Shown one piece after another: positions 42,921 to 52,808 of a stretch of DNA of 64,000 bases. This stretch comes from Multifurca ochricompacta (Eukaryota; Basidiomycota; Agaricomycetes; Russulales; Russulaceae), in the NCBI GenBank assembly GCA_022496185.1, contig WTXG01000007.1, positions 434,001 to 498,000 on the forward strand, read 5' to 3'. Every line of letters begins with the position of its first letter. Positions within the stretch are counted from its first letter, which is position 1. The notes under the pieces are model-generated. The model had not been told where the DNA came from. It ran no database searches and saw only the letters and a program-made list of their open reading frames with translations. Both the position numbers and the translations under genes were made by a program.

Positions 42921-43163
42921 AGGTAACCTAGTTTTCGATGGGAGGGAGATGGCCATGGCTAACGGGGTGGAAAGAGTTTCCCGTGCCTGTGCCCGTACCG
43001 ATGCCCGTAGTACGAGTACGTATATGCGCGTTCGCGTTTGTGGAGGTTGGAGGAGAGGATTGGATTGGACTAGAGTAAATGCTTTGACCTGATCCCGGTC
43101 CACTCGGTCCGGTTAAGGCTTAGCCCAGCCCCCCCATAGCCAAGCCCCAAGCCAAGCCAAGCC

Positions 43164-43599
43164 ATGAACTCACCTCTTGAGCCAGCATCCCCCGTCTCCT
43201 CCTCAACAGAGTCACTTACAGATGATATCCCTATCCCTATGTCTCAGGAGTATTTTGCCTCTACTTCTGGCGAGAGGGTTGAAAGATCAGCTTTCATGAC
43301 CAACCCACAAGCGCTGAACAAAGGTGTCGCAAAGCGCCGCCTTCCTGGTGGGTCCACCAAGACGACCAGCAATCGTGACTCCAAAGCGCGACGTAGAGAG
43401 GAGGGTGGTTACAGAAAGGGAGGTCAACCTGATCGGAGAGATCCTACAAAGGGTAAAGATGACCTTTTGGACCTCGCTCTTTTTGATGCCTTGAAGAAAA
43501 GTATGTGGTTCAATTAACTGGTTTCACCCTGATTACATATTCTACACAGAGATTGGAGACCCTTTCAATGACGATGTAATTAAGCATGCCGCCACTTGA
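43164..43599 (+). CDS. Small unknown protein, 128 residues
   Basis: Two exons (43164-43500 and 43550-43599) join in frame to give 128 residues. The N-terminus is Ser/Pro-rich with MSQEYFASTSGERVERSAFMT; the middle is basic (RRREEGGYRKGGQPDRRDP); the C-terminus, DLLDLALFDALKKKIGDPFNDDVIKHAAT, is the part most likely to be conserved and is completed only by the second exon. No known domain. The intron in a sensible place and the continuation across it argue for a real gene. It starts 243 bases from the divergent mitochondrial exchange-related gene. Confidence 0.65.
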
Positions 43600-43895
43600 G
43601 CCCCACGTTCTATGACTACTATCGATACTGTTTGATAAGGGTAAGGGGAAATGAGGGAGATGACACGGCAGCGGCATGAGATCTAGATAGCCTTCCGTGA
43701 GGTAGGGATGATGCGTATAATTAGATATCAAATTGTATCGTATTATCGTATCGTATATCGTATATGTGGGCTATGGCTATGTGAGTAGTTGTCAATGTCG
43801 GTGTCGATGTTAAAGACCAACTCTCAAAAGCGCCCATCCGTCCAACTCTGATCAAAGCTGGCTTTCTGTTCGAGGGTTCTTCGCACCTCCGCAAC

Positions 43896-45103
43896 ATGAT
43901 GTCCTCACTATCCGTCCTTTTGACACTCTCAGGATTGCTCGGTATTACTTCTTTCGGTGTTGGTATTCTGCCACTGTCACTCACATTCTCGGGTGAGTAT
44001 TTTTGACGAACCCATTGGACAATCCCAGCATCATACTCACGCTGATACAAGGGGGGCATATGTCAAGACTTTCCTCCCTGGGGACTGGTCTTCTCTTGGG
44101 AGCTGCATTGGGTGTTATCATACCTGAGTACGTCTGTGAGTTTTTTGTTATTGCGTCGCCTGCCAATTGTGAGTTGACAACCCTCCCCCCCCAGGGGAAT
44201 AGAAACATTAGCGCACAGTCGACTATCCTCCCCGTTAACTGGAGCTTCAATTGCCTTGCCGCTTCTATCTGGCTTCACTTTAATGCTTGTTCTGGAGCAA
44301 CTCAGCTCATCCTATGCCCACCCTCACCACCGCACGCACAGTTTGGGCCACCATGCTGGTGTTGCTCTTCGTGACTTTGTTTTTGATGTCGAGCTAGCTG
44401 GTTTGAAGGCGAAGATGACCCTGGTCATCTACATGCTAGCACTACGAGAGCTAGCATCGAGAGCGATGTGCCACCTCCCGCATACCCCATGACTATAGGC
44501 TTGGTTGTCCACGGCTTGGCCGATGGCCTTGCCCTCGGGATGTCGGTGCTCTCGAGTACAGAGTCATCACCCTCCTATGGGCTTTCTTTAGTGGTGTTCC
44601 TAGCTCTCGCCATACACAAGGGTGCGCTTCATTATGACTGCACTGTTTCTAGTTACTTACGTTGGCTGTTATCCCGCTCATGTATAGCACCTACCGCCCT
44701 TGCTTACACTATATCTCTGATGTCAACCTCTCTCTCACGGGCTGACTGTAGAAAGCACTTGCTACTATTCAGTGCATCCACTCCGGTTGGAGCCATTACC
44801 TCTTATGCGTCTTTTTCATTTTTCGGATCGCAACAAGTCGATCGAGTTGGCACTGCTCTACTCATCTCTGTGGGTTCTTTTTGGGCTATTGTACAATGGC
44901 ATCTAATGCATTTATTTTAGGGCGGAAGTTTTCTCTACGTTGCGACTGTGCTACAGCCTATCTCTCATCATCGCCCGTCGTCAGAAGCGGTGGGCACAAA
45001 AATGCGGATCTTTCTCCTTCTGTTGGGGATCTTCACGCCCTTTGCGCTGGGCAGCTTACTCGACCACGGTCACAGCCATAGCGCAGATGCTGCCTTACTG
45101 TGA
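43896..45103 (+). CDS. ATX2: ZIP-family metal transporter (ZIP9/Atx2-like)
   Basis: Atx2/ZIP9 proteins are Golgi ZIP transporters for manganese or zinc. The N-terminus MMSSLSVLLTLSGLLGITSF is the first transmembrane segment. Further matches are LSSLGTGLLLGAALGVIIPEG, the His-rich loop AHPHHRTHSLGHH, GLVVHGLADGLALG (TM IV metal-site pattern), LALAIHKAPTALAY (TM V metal-site pattern) and SFLYVATVLQP. Introns at about 43992-44052, 44129-44198, 44622-44688 and 44872-44922 connect the frames. Between VELAG and EGEDDPGHLH the reading frame slips one base at TTT 44402-44404; with four T the protein is continuous. The stop is at 45101-45103, 118 bases from the convergent TFIIIC gene. Confidence 0.9.
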
Positions 45104-45221
45104 TGCAATATACCCATCACTTTCTCGCTCAGGGATTTCTTTGTCGAGTCATTGATAATAATAAAAAGAATCAAGTCATACACAATACAGGGTCTTTCTA
45201 CATGACCACCACCTCATGGCG

Positions 45222-48200
45222 TCACAAAGTGAGCCAACGACGGTACAGGTTTTCTGCTAAAGTATTTGCGCCAGTGGTGACAAATATTATGGATAAGTTA
45301 TAAGCAGTTTCTCTGGCTATTCCGACATCCTGTGCGAGGTTGACATCATCATCTAGTCACGCTTGAGAGGGGTGGGCCTACATCGGGATTTATTTTTGTT
45401 CTCCTCTCCGCTATGTCAAGCACACGCTCGTAATGCTTGACTGCTAGACTATGGAGTCCTGCGTCTACAATAAGAATGACCAGAAAAATGTGCGGAGATC
45501 ACCCCGGTGAGCTTGCTCACCAAGTTGTTGAAATGCGCGACCGAAGTTATACTCAACTTCGTCCGACTCGACCACGCCCTCCTGGCGGAGCACGCGGTAC
45601 CGTGTAAGAAATGCCATTGCCTAAAATACCTCCGGGAGGTTAGCAGATGGCTCGAGAACAATGTATAACATCACCTGGGCTATGAGATGATGCCTATTGT
45701 CAGACTGTCGCTGCATAGCGCGGCCCATCGATGCAATCGCGAGTCCAAGGCATATCATGGGATCATTTGGGCAGTAATCGTACGCGTGGAGCAGGTAAAC
45801 TGAAGACTATGGTGAACATTGTAGCAGACAAAATTGAGAATGGAACGCACAGATTGCGCTTTGGTAACTCTTCCCTGCTAAACAAATGTGGCCATACAGA
45901 GCAAAGATCGCGGGATTCTCTTTTGTTGGTAATTGGGGTGCTGAGTTCTTCTCATCGACCACTACACCATCTGGGATGGGCTCGTCCTCCGCTCCTTCAT
46001 CTGCCTCTCCAGGTCTACTCATACCCCAACGGCGGGGAATGACATTCCACTTTAAGGCTTCCTTGTTGTGCACAGCCACGTCATATAGCCTCATCTCACG
46101 GAACAAATGCTTCTGTAAAGTGGAAGCAATAAAAGAATCCGTAGCACGGTAACCGCTCGCAAGGCAGGCGCACAGCATACGTAGGGGTTCGTTGTTGAAT
46201 TGATGAATGACGATGAACTTGCGGCAATGCTCAACAACAATAGGGTAACGTTGAGCATTGATAGCACAAGCTACAGAGATCCGTGACAGCGACTCGCACG
46301 GAAACATTGCGGTACGCACCAATCAACGCGAGGCGGATGGTGTCTTGACTTTGACTGTCCACGTATGCGTTTGAGATTAAAACATGATTGAGAACTTCGT
46401 CTGCGATTTCATACTTCCCGCGTTTCGTGAGAAGGAATGCGTACTACGGTGTTGATGAACCTCTGCGCGGTAAATACGAGAGGGGCTTCTCACTTGCATA
46501 AACAGCCGAAGCCAGTTGTCGAATGTGACACCGCGAAAATTATCCACGGCCTTCGCCTGGCTGCTTTCATTCGCACGGTCGTGGGTAAGTCGCACTCGTT
46601 CTGTTTATCGAGCCATGAGAACCAGGGTCCATCCGAGAGCTGGTGCTTACCAATGTCTAGGTGTAAACGAGATGCCATTTCATTTTCATTTTCTTCAGTA
46701 CTTTTTGAAGACTGCTTCGCTCTCTTTGGTAGCATACCTCGGAACGGATTGCTCTGGACAGTGAGGGCGCTGTCTGCTCAGAAATTGGGAATTGTACAGG
46801 CGCCAGGATACCCACCCTTGATGTCCGGAAGAGATTTCGTGTTTCTCTGAACATGTCAACTAGCTTTTCAGCTTCAAGAAGCCACTCTCGCTCTGCGAGC
46901 TCCTGGGCATCGGCATCCTGTGTGAGCAGCATCTTCGGCCAGAATTCGCGGAGAAACTTGTATCCACGCTTCACTTCCTCTTCCTTCGTTCGCTCTAGCT
47001 CATGCAGCTGTGACAACGTCAATCGGCCTGCTTTTGACACTTTGCTTTTTTTCTTGGCAGTTGATTCTTCAAAGAGCGAGGAACTAGGCGCATCGGCAGG
47101 GTACGGACTCGCTACGATATCTTTAGGTCGTCTTTTGCGGGAGTCAATCACTGAAATGTATCACATAGTGAACAATCGACCAACATGACTGACGCGAGAC
47201 GTACCCTGATAGACTAGGTCCAGCGCTTTGCGGGGCTCATGCAGCACCTCATATATCCCTGCCAAGCGCATCTTGACATCGTTTAAGGATGAATCCAGCG
47301 AGAGTACTAAAAACATAAAACATTCAGTTCTAGAAAGAAAAAGCGTATTGGAACGTACTTGTTTCATACACCTCAGTAGCATCTTTAAGCTGTCCGAGCA
47401 TATGGTAGCACGTCGCAACTTGGAGGAGAACATGGAGGCTGCTTGTCTACCGAGAGTATTAAAAATCAGGAAGCAAAAATGTAATAGGAAGCGCACTCCA
47501 GCGTCTTGGCCAAGCATTTCATAAATTGGTCGGGCTTGAGAGTACATCTCTCTATCGAAATACGCATCCGCAATTTCAACGAACAAAGGTGCGTAGTCGA
47601 CGATATCCTGAGCCAAAACAATGGTAGCATGGGCCTTTCTTTGTGTCAGCATGCAGGACCCTGCTTGAATGTCTATTACGTACCATGCCCTCCTCGACGT
47701 CACCCATCTTGATTCTCGCGACAGCCAGTCGATGTCGCGCGTTCATATCAAGCGGGTACTTCCCGGGAAGTAGTTCCCGCTCACGCTCACGCCCGTTTCC
47801 CGTCCTCCAATCTGTCTCATCGTACTCTCTGTCATCTTCACATGAGTCCCATAGCTTCTGTGTGCCACGTCCTTGGAGCCATCGGCATCCACTACGTATA
47901 ATGTGAATAGCTTTGTCATATTCATTGACGGTGTTATACAGATCGGCGAGGACTAAAATCTCCATGAGGCTGTATCCACCCCCGGGAACCTCTTGACCAG
48001 TTTTGGGATCGACACCGTGACCAGATGGGAAGGTCGCAAAGTAGTGCGCGAAAGCAGCCTCGTAAAGTTCCACACATTGAGTAAGGTCGGAGAGTTCGAT
48101 GAGAATGGGCCGAAGTTCCTCAAGGACGGTCAGGTCGTGTGGGACGCGTTTCAACAGCGCCAGCAGCGAGTTTCTTGCCTTATTTCGACTCAATACCGTG

Positions 48201-49149
48201 AGACGCGAAGTAAAAAATGAATCCTTACTGTCCGACTGTCACCAATCTCTTTGGCAAGTGCTGCACGGTCCCACAACGAATTAAGGTTTGACTGATCTAA
48301 ACTGTAGACTTTTCCATAGCAATACAATGCCTGCTGGTTAAAGCACATCTCCCTATCGTCATCAATGTGCCTGAGCTGTTTCTTGGTGGATGTTATGCGC
48401 ACCTTGATTCCTTGGCCAGGCGCTCCCACTCCTCAGCATCGTGGTGAAGATGTGCACCCATTACGCGTAGCTGCAACGCCTTCTGAGGCTGTCCAAGGTC
48501 GTGATAACAATTAGCAAGCACAGACCACGCCGACATAGCACGGGGTTCAATCCGAATGACCTCTTGCATGGTCTGAATGCTCTTCGGTATCTTTCCGTCA
48601 ATGTATGCTTGGTTTCCCTCTCCAATGAGGGCTTTGACTTGCTGAGAAAGCACCACTCCTGGGCGCCGACCATGATGCTGTGACAGCCACCTGTTCGGTT
48701 ACCCCGACAAAGGATTATGATAGGATCCTACCTTTTGCCGCCTCTTACCAATCCCAGATGCAGCTCGCAAGTTATCTCGAAACTCTATTTCCTGTTCCTC
48801 GATGTTGAGATCCCACTCTTTGCCTAAAACGCCGATAACGGACGAATCATCGGCGAGCCTAATATTTTGAACCAGACGGCTAATAACAGAACTTACATTT
48901 AATCGAGGGTGAACGTGAAAAAAGGAAATTTTACATGCTTGAAATCTCCCTCTATCCGAGATTCAGCACCTGGCAACTCAAGGTTTCCACTATCGCTTCG
49001 ATGCTCTTCTTGAGAAGAATAACTTCTACCTGCATTGGAGGAAGTTGAATTGGGTGAAATAAAAGGAGTATGAACACACTGTATGACAAGTCCTCCTCGG
49101 AATCAGAATTTTCAATGAAGTCAGAATCATGGTCGTCAATAAAATTCAT
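45222..49149 (-). CDS. TFC4: TFIIIC TPR subunit (Tfc4/Sfc4, GTF3C3)
   Basis: This subunit of TFIIIC binds TFIIIB and recruits RNA polymerase III to tRNA genes. The minus-strand start ATG 49149 gives an acidic leader (MNFIDDHDSDFIENSDSEED). The conserved FRDNLRAASGIGKRR follows near 48750-48790, then the first TPR block (VLSQQVKALIGEGNQAY, near 48600-48655) and repeated TPR helices to 46900. The central EYDETDWR-containing TPR and ARHRLAVARIKMGD lie near 47720-47870, and a basic KKKSKVSKAGRLTLSQLHELE linker near 47000-47060. C-terminal TPRs reach GIARETAYNLSIIF and the end YRRWLTL with stop 45222-45224. The last two introns were resolved because both restore the frame. Size, leader and TPR order fit the family. 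Confidence 0.92.
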
Positions 49150-49352
49150 GTCGAGGGGTGGTAAAGGGATGAGGGATGAGTGTGAGCGTGAGTGTGAGTG
49201 TACCCGGAACCGGAACCGGGCCGAATCGAGGTCAGAACTGAAAGGTCAAAGGTCAGGTTAGGGTTAGTCTCTCTCTCGCTCTCGTACGTCGGCGACCGCG
49301 ACCATACCTTTGTCGCTCGGTCACATTAAACACCACGCCAATTGTAAAAATC
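49150..49352. promoter_or_regulatory. Compact divergent promoter, TFIIIC subunit and RNA triphosphatase
   Basis: Only 203 bases separate the two start codons. It contains GTGAGTGTGAG-type repeats (49178-49200), an 'accggaaccggaaccggg' direct repeat (49203-49220) and a CT run (49270-49284). Confidence 0.6.
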
Positions 49353-50541
49353 ATGGACACACACGCCCGGGATCCTCATTATGTCTCTGGCTCAGAGTCA
49401 GACGACTACAGTCACCGCCCTACAAAACGCGCCCGCCTCACCCCTCCCACAGATCATGATCGTGCCAAAACAAACGGCAGAGCCACTACATCGTCTGTCT
49501 TGCCACCACTCTCCCTCTCTATCCTCGGTGTAGAACCTCTTGATGAATTCATTCGTGAAGTTGCAGACTTCATTCACCACTCAATTATCACACGGCCACC
49601 AGACCTACAAGGTGACATCGAAGTCGAGGCCAAAATAGGCGTATTGAAGGACAGGGGCACAGGTAACAGGCTTCAACTACCTGTCCTTGTTGAGACAAGT
49701 GTGATCATCGTCCATCTCTCTGCCCATGAAGTTGACCAACCTGCACAGTTCTAACCTCTAAGGCAGCTGGTTGCCATTTCGAATCCAACATGACCGGGGT
49801 GAGCACCGGGCGAATTTCTGCTGCACACCTGCTTAGGTCGCGTATGCTCTCTAGATGCAGCATAAACACTTCAATATGCTTCTTAATAACCTCAAGGAGT
49901 CTTCGGACAAGCCAGGGTACCACTCATCGCCCATAGCGTACACTCATTCACACCTCGTCGACTCATTCTACGCGTCGGAGAATCCCAGGAGTAGAGAAAA
50001 TATTCGCGTAACGCGTGATGACAAGACAGGGGAGGTTCTCGCGACTGTGAAAAAGGTGCGCTTGGGCAACTTGGATGTCTACAATCCAAAGCGCGCCGCA
50101 GACTGGCGCATTAGTGTAAATGTTGAGGTTCCAGGTACATATGCCCATTCCTGCGGCACCCCAAATACACTTCTCAGTATCTATTTCAGTGCCTCATCCT
50201 TTGGGTTCCCCAACACACACACGTCGGAAGGACCGGATCAGCTACTCCCATGAGGAGTTTGTCATAGACTTAACACAGGTCGCATCCTCTGGCGGGCCAG
50301 GTTCACAGGTGGGTCTCATCGGCTTGTCTAAAGCAAGCTTCTCCTTAACTTTCTACAGCCCGAGCTTCTCCATGAATTGGAGTTAGAGTTTGCTAACCCA
50401 AGGTTGCTTGCTGCAGCCGCCGCAAAACGAGGCGATGAGAGTAGCCCAGAACCTGAACGGTTCATGTTCGACGAGCTCATTCGAGTATTCGTTAATAATG
50501 CACGAATACTAGCCCGAAACTCAGCGGAGGGCTGGCAGTGA
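49353..50541 (+). CDS. CET1: mRNA capping enzyme RNA 5'-triphosphatase (Cet1 type)
   Basis: Cet1-type triphosphatases remove the gamma phosphate from nascent mRNA, the first step of cap synthesis in the nucleus. Five exons (49353-49698, 49767-49798, 49855-50134, 50190-50308, 50359-50541) total 960 bases, 319 residues. Tunnel-fold motifs are present: EVEAKIG (the metal-binding Glu-x-Glu) near 49620-49640, then FESNMTG and HKHFNMLLNN, RVTRDDKTGEVLATVKK near 50010-50055, ISVNVEVP near 50115-50133, and a final helix ending ELELEFANP. The N-terminus has the basic KRARLTPP patch. The fungal enzyme is unrelated to the mammalian cysteine phosphatase, and this one is clearly fungal. It converges with the Rad60-like gene. 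Confidence 0.94.
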
Positions 50542-50789
50542 TGCTATTCAATGATGCTCTTATGTTTCACTTTATGTTTTCTTCATCCATCATGCAGGCC
50601 ATGCCAACCTTACCTCACTCAGTCGTGCTACCATCTTTTCTACAGTCTAATGTTACATCTCTTAAGCAGCCAACGCGAAGTTAGTGCAGAGTCTGGCGCA
50701 AATGCAACACTGCGGGCAGCTTCTGGGAACATGGCATTGTGATGCATATCAAAACCAAGGAAGTCATTGTGCATGTTCATGCGACGATG

Positions 50790-52511
50790 TTACAGACCTG
50801 CGACCTCAACCTGATCCCCGTCCTCCAGGTCTGCCTCGGAAATTGGAGTGTCCGGGTCCATGCAGACACCATCAATCATAAGCCGTGGCCCGTTGGCAGC
50901 GCTTCTCCTGCGGGAGCTTTTGCCCTCAAGGTACTTGTCCGCAATCCCCGTGCGTTTCAAGAACGCCTTAACAATGGCACCACAACTTGTGGTTGGTCGC
51001 ACCTTGAGAGTAACATCTTTCGTTACACCCGACCGCACGATCAACTTGAATACGTCGTCGTCATCTTCTGCGGTTGACTGGACATCCGATTCAGATTCAG
51101 CACCATCTGCACTAACAAATGGCGAGGGCGAGCGTTCGGCCGCATCCGTAGTCGGTGGAGGACCCTCGTGCCGCTGCTCGCGGAGGTATTCGAAGGTCGC
51201 CATGTCCGACGCGTCTATACACAAAACGTAAATGACAATTAGACCTGCGCAGGTCAACGTACCCATTTGTACTACTGCCCAGACTTTCAAGCTGTGCGGT
51301 GTTGCAGACGCGAATACACGTGAACCGCCGTGAGTCAGGACGAGGGTCCTTGTGAGAATGCCAGCTGTGTCGCCAACCTCCTCGAAGAGCGCGTGGAAAG
51401 TGTCGTGCTACATGGAACGGATTAACAACGTAGTGTGGATCTGGAAGTAAGGCTTGTACCCTCTTCATTTCGAAGGTCCAGACGGCGGCGCGACCATTAG
51501 TGTCAAGCGGATGTGGTAGCCAGTGTACCTCAATTGTGACGATCTCTGGTCCGCCCTCATCCTTTGAGTCGCCCCCGTGATCAACTTGAGCCTGTACTTG
51601 TCGTGCAATAGAAACGAGATCTTCATCAAGAACGATGGTGTCGACGGAGTCGTCAATGTAGTCATTTGTCGGAGAATCAGCACGCGACTTCTCTTCTAGT
51701 GTTGTACTGCAGTACCCGTTTAATAAGGTAGCTTGCAGTCCGAAGTCCTGGAGCAGAAAGCTCACCGAACGACATGTCGTACATTCAGAATCTGTTGCAT
51801 GGAGAGCTTGGGCGGTGGGGTTAACGATCTGGATCTGCTGCGTGGCCGCTTAGTGGCCTTGGTGGCTCCGACAGCAAGAGGGACGGAGTTGCCCTCCTCT
51901 TGAGAAGTAATATCAACGACTTTTGAGTCTTCTTCGTCATCAGAAGCCAGTAAACTGGACAGATACATTCCAAAGAGTCAGAAAAAGTCACAAAGAGCAC
52001 TCATGTGGCTCGGGATAACAACATCAATTGACCATAACCCGCGCAGATACATCCGCATGAAGATACAGCGCGGATGAATGGAGAGGGTAATGTAATAACT
52101 TACAGGACGTCAGTCTGCCTGGTCCATTCTGGGAGGTCGCTACCATCTCGTTGTCTGGCTTTCCGCCTCTTTCTAGAAGTGCCAGAGTCATCGTCCGAAA
52201 GCTCTTCCACGCCTGCATTCCTGAATGAGGATTGACCAATCTGTTCTACAGTGCCAAAATGAGCTTTTGTGAGTACGTACCAAGTGAAGCGTCAGAGACT
52301 CGCCTTTCACCAATTTGTCTAGCTTCTTCCAATCCTTGGCGGTCCTATTTCGATTACGGATGAAGAGTTCATCTCCTTTGTCCAATTCCAATTCCCTGTC
52401 TGTCTTGGCAATTGAAAGGACTTGGGTATTCGGGGAGGAGGAAGAAGTCGCCTGCTGGACTGGATCACTAGCTTGACGGTTCGCTGGACGAGGGCGAGGA
52501 CGAGGGGGCAT
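50790..52511 (-). CDS. Rad60/Esc2-family SUMO-like domain protein
   Basis: Rad60/Esc2/NIP45 proteins are nuclear scaffolds with two SUMO-like domains, working in replication-fork repair and silencing. The minus-strand start ATG 52511 gives an Arg/Pro-rich leader and then ELDKGDELFIRNRNRTAKDWKKLDKL near 52330-52400. Acidic and basic Ser-rich linkers follow (RSRSRSLTPPPKLSMQQIL near 51785-51830). The C-terminal SUMO-like domain near 50790-51060 shows FKLIVRSGVTKDVTLKV, the IVKAFLKRTGI helix and the terminal DPDTPISEADLEDGDQVEV. The middle contains another possible ubiquitin-like region near 51430-51700 that I cannot define by eye. Introns near 51225-51270, 51750 and 52200 are approximate. The family is good, the exact orthologue (Rad60 or Esc2) open. 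Confidence 0.8.
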
Positions 52512-52808
52512 TGCTTAATGAATGAGATGAGATGGATGGATGGGACTAGATTGTAAAGTACCGTGGGAAATATTGAAAGGCTACAAACCTGGCGAATTAA
52601 ATTAAATTAACGACAGTGTGAAGAAATTGAATAGTTATAGTGAACCGTACTTTACTTTAGGATATAATCAGTATTTGATAGATAAATACTGGGACTGGGA
52701 CTGAGACTGGGACTGGGGTTGAGAACTCATGAGTGTCGACGTCGGATGAGTGGATTGATGGTCACACCTGACTGAGTGACTGAGTGACTGAGTGACGGGC
52801 AATAAATC
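52512..52808. promoter_or_regulatory. Divergent promoter with ACTGGG and GACTGAGT repeats
   Basis: It lies between the Rad60-like and GCFC starts. It holds 'ggatggatggatggga'-type words (52531-52545), five copies of 'gggactg' with variants (52688-52718) and three copies of 'gactgagt' (52767-52795). The repeats stand close to the rightward start and could be regulatory or simply unstable sequence. Confidence 0.5.
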
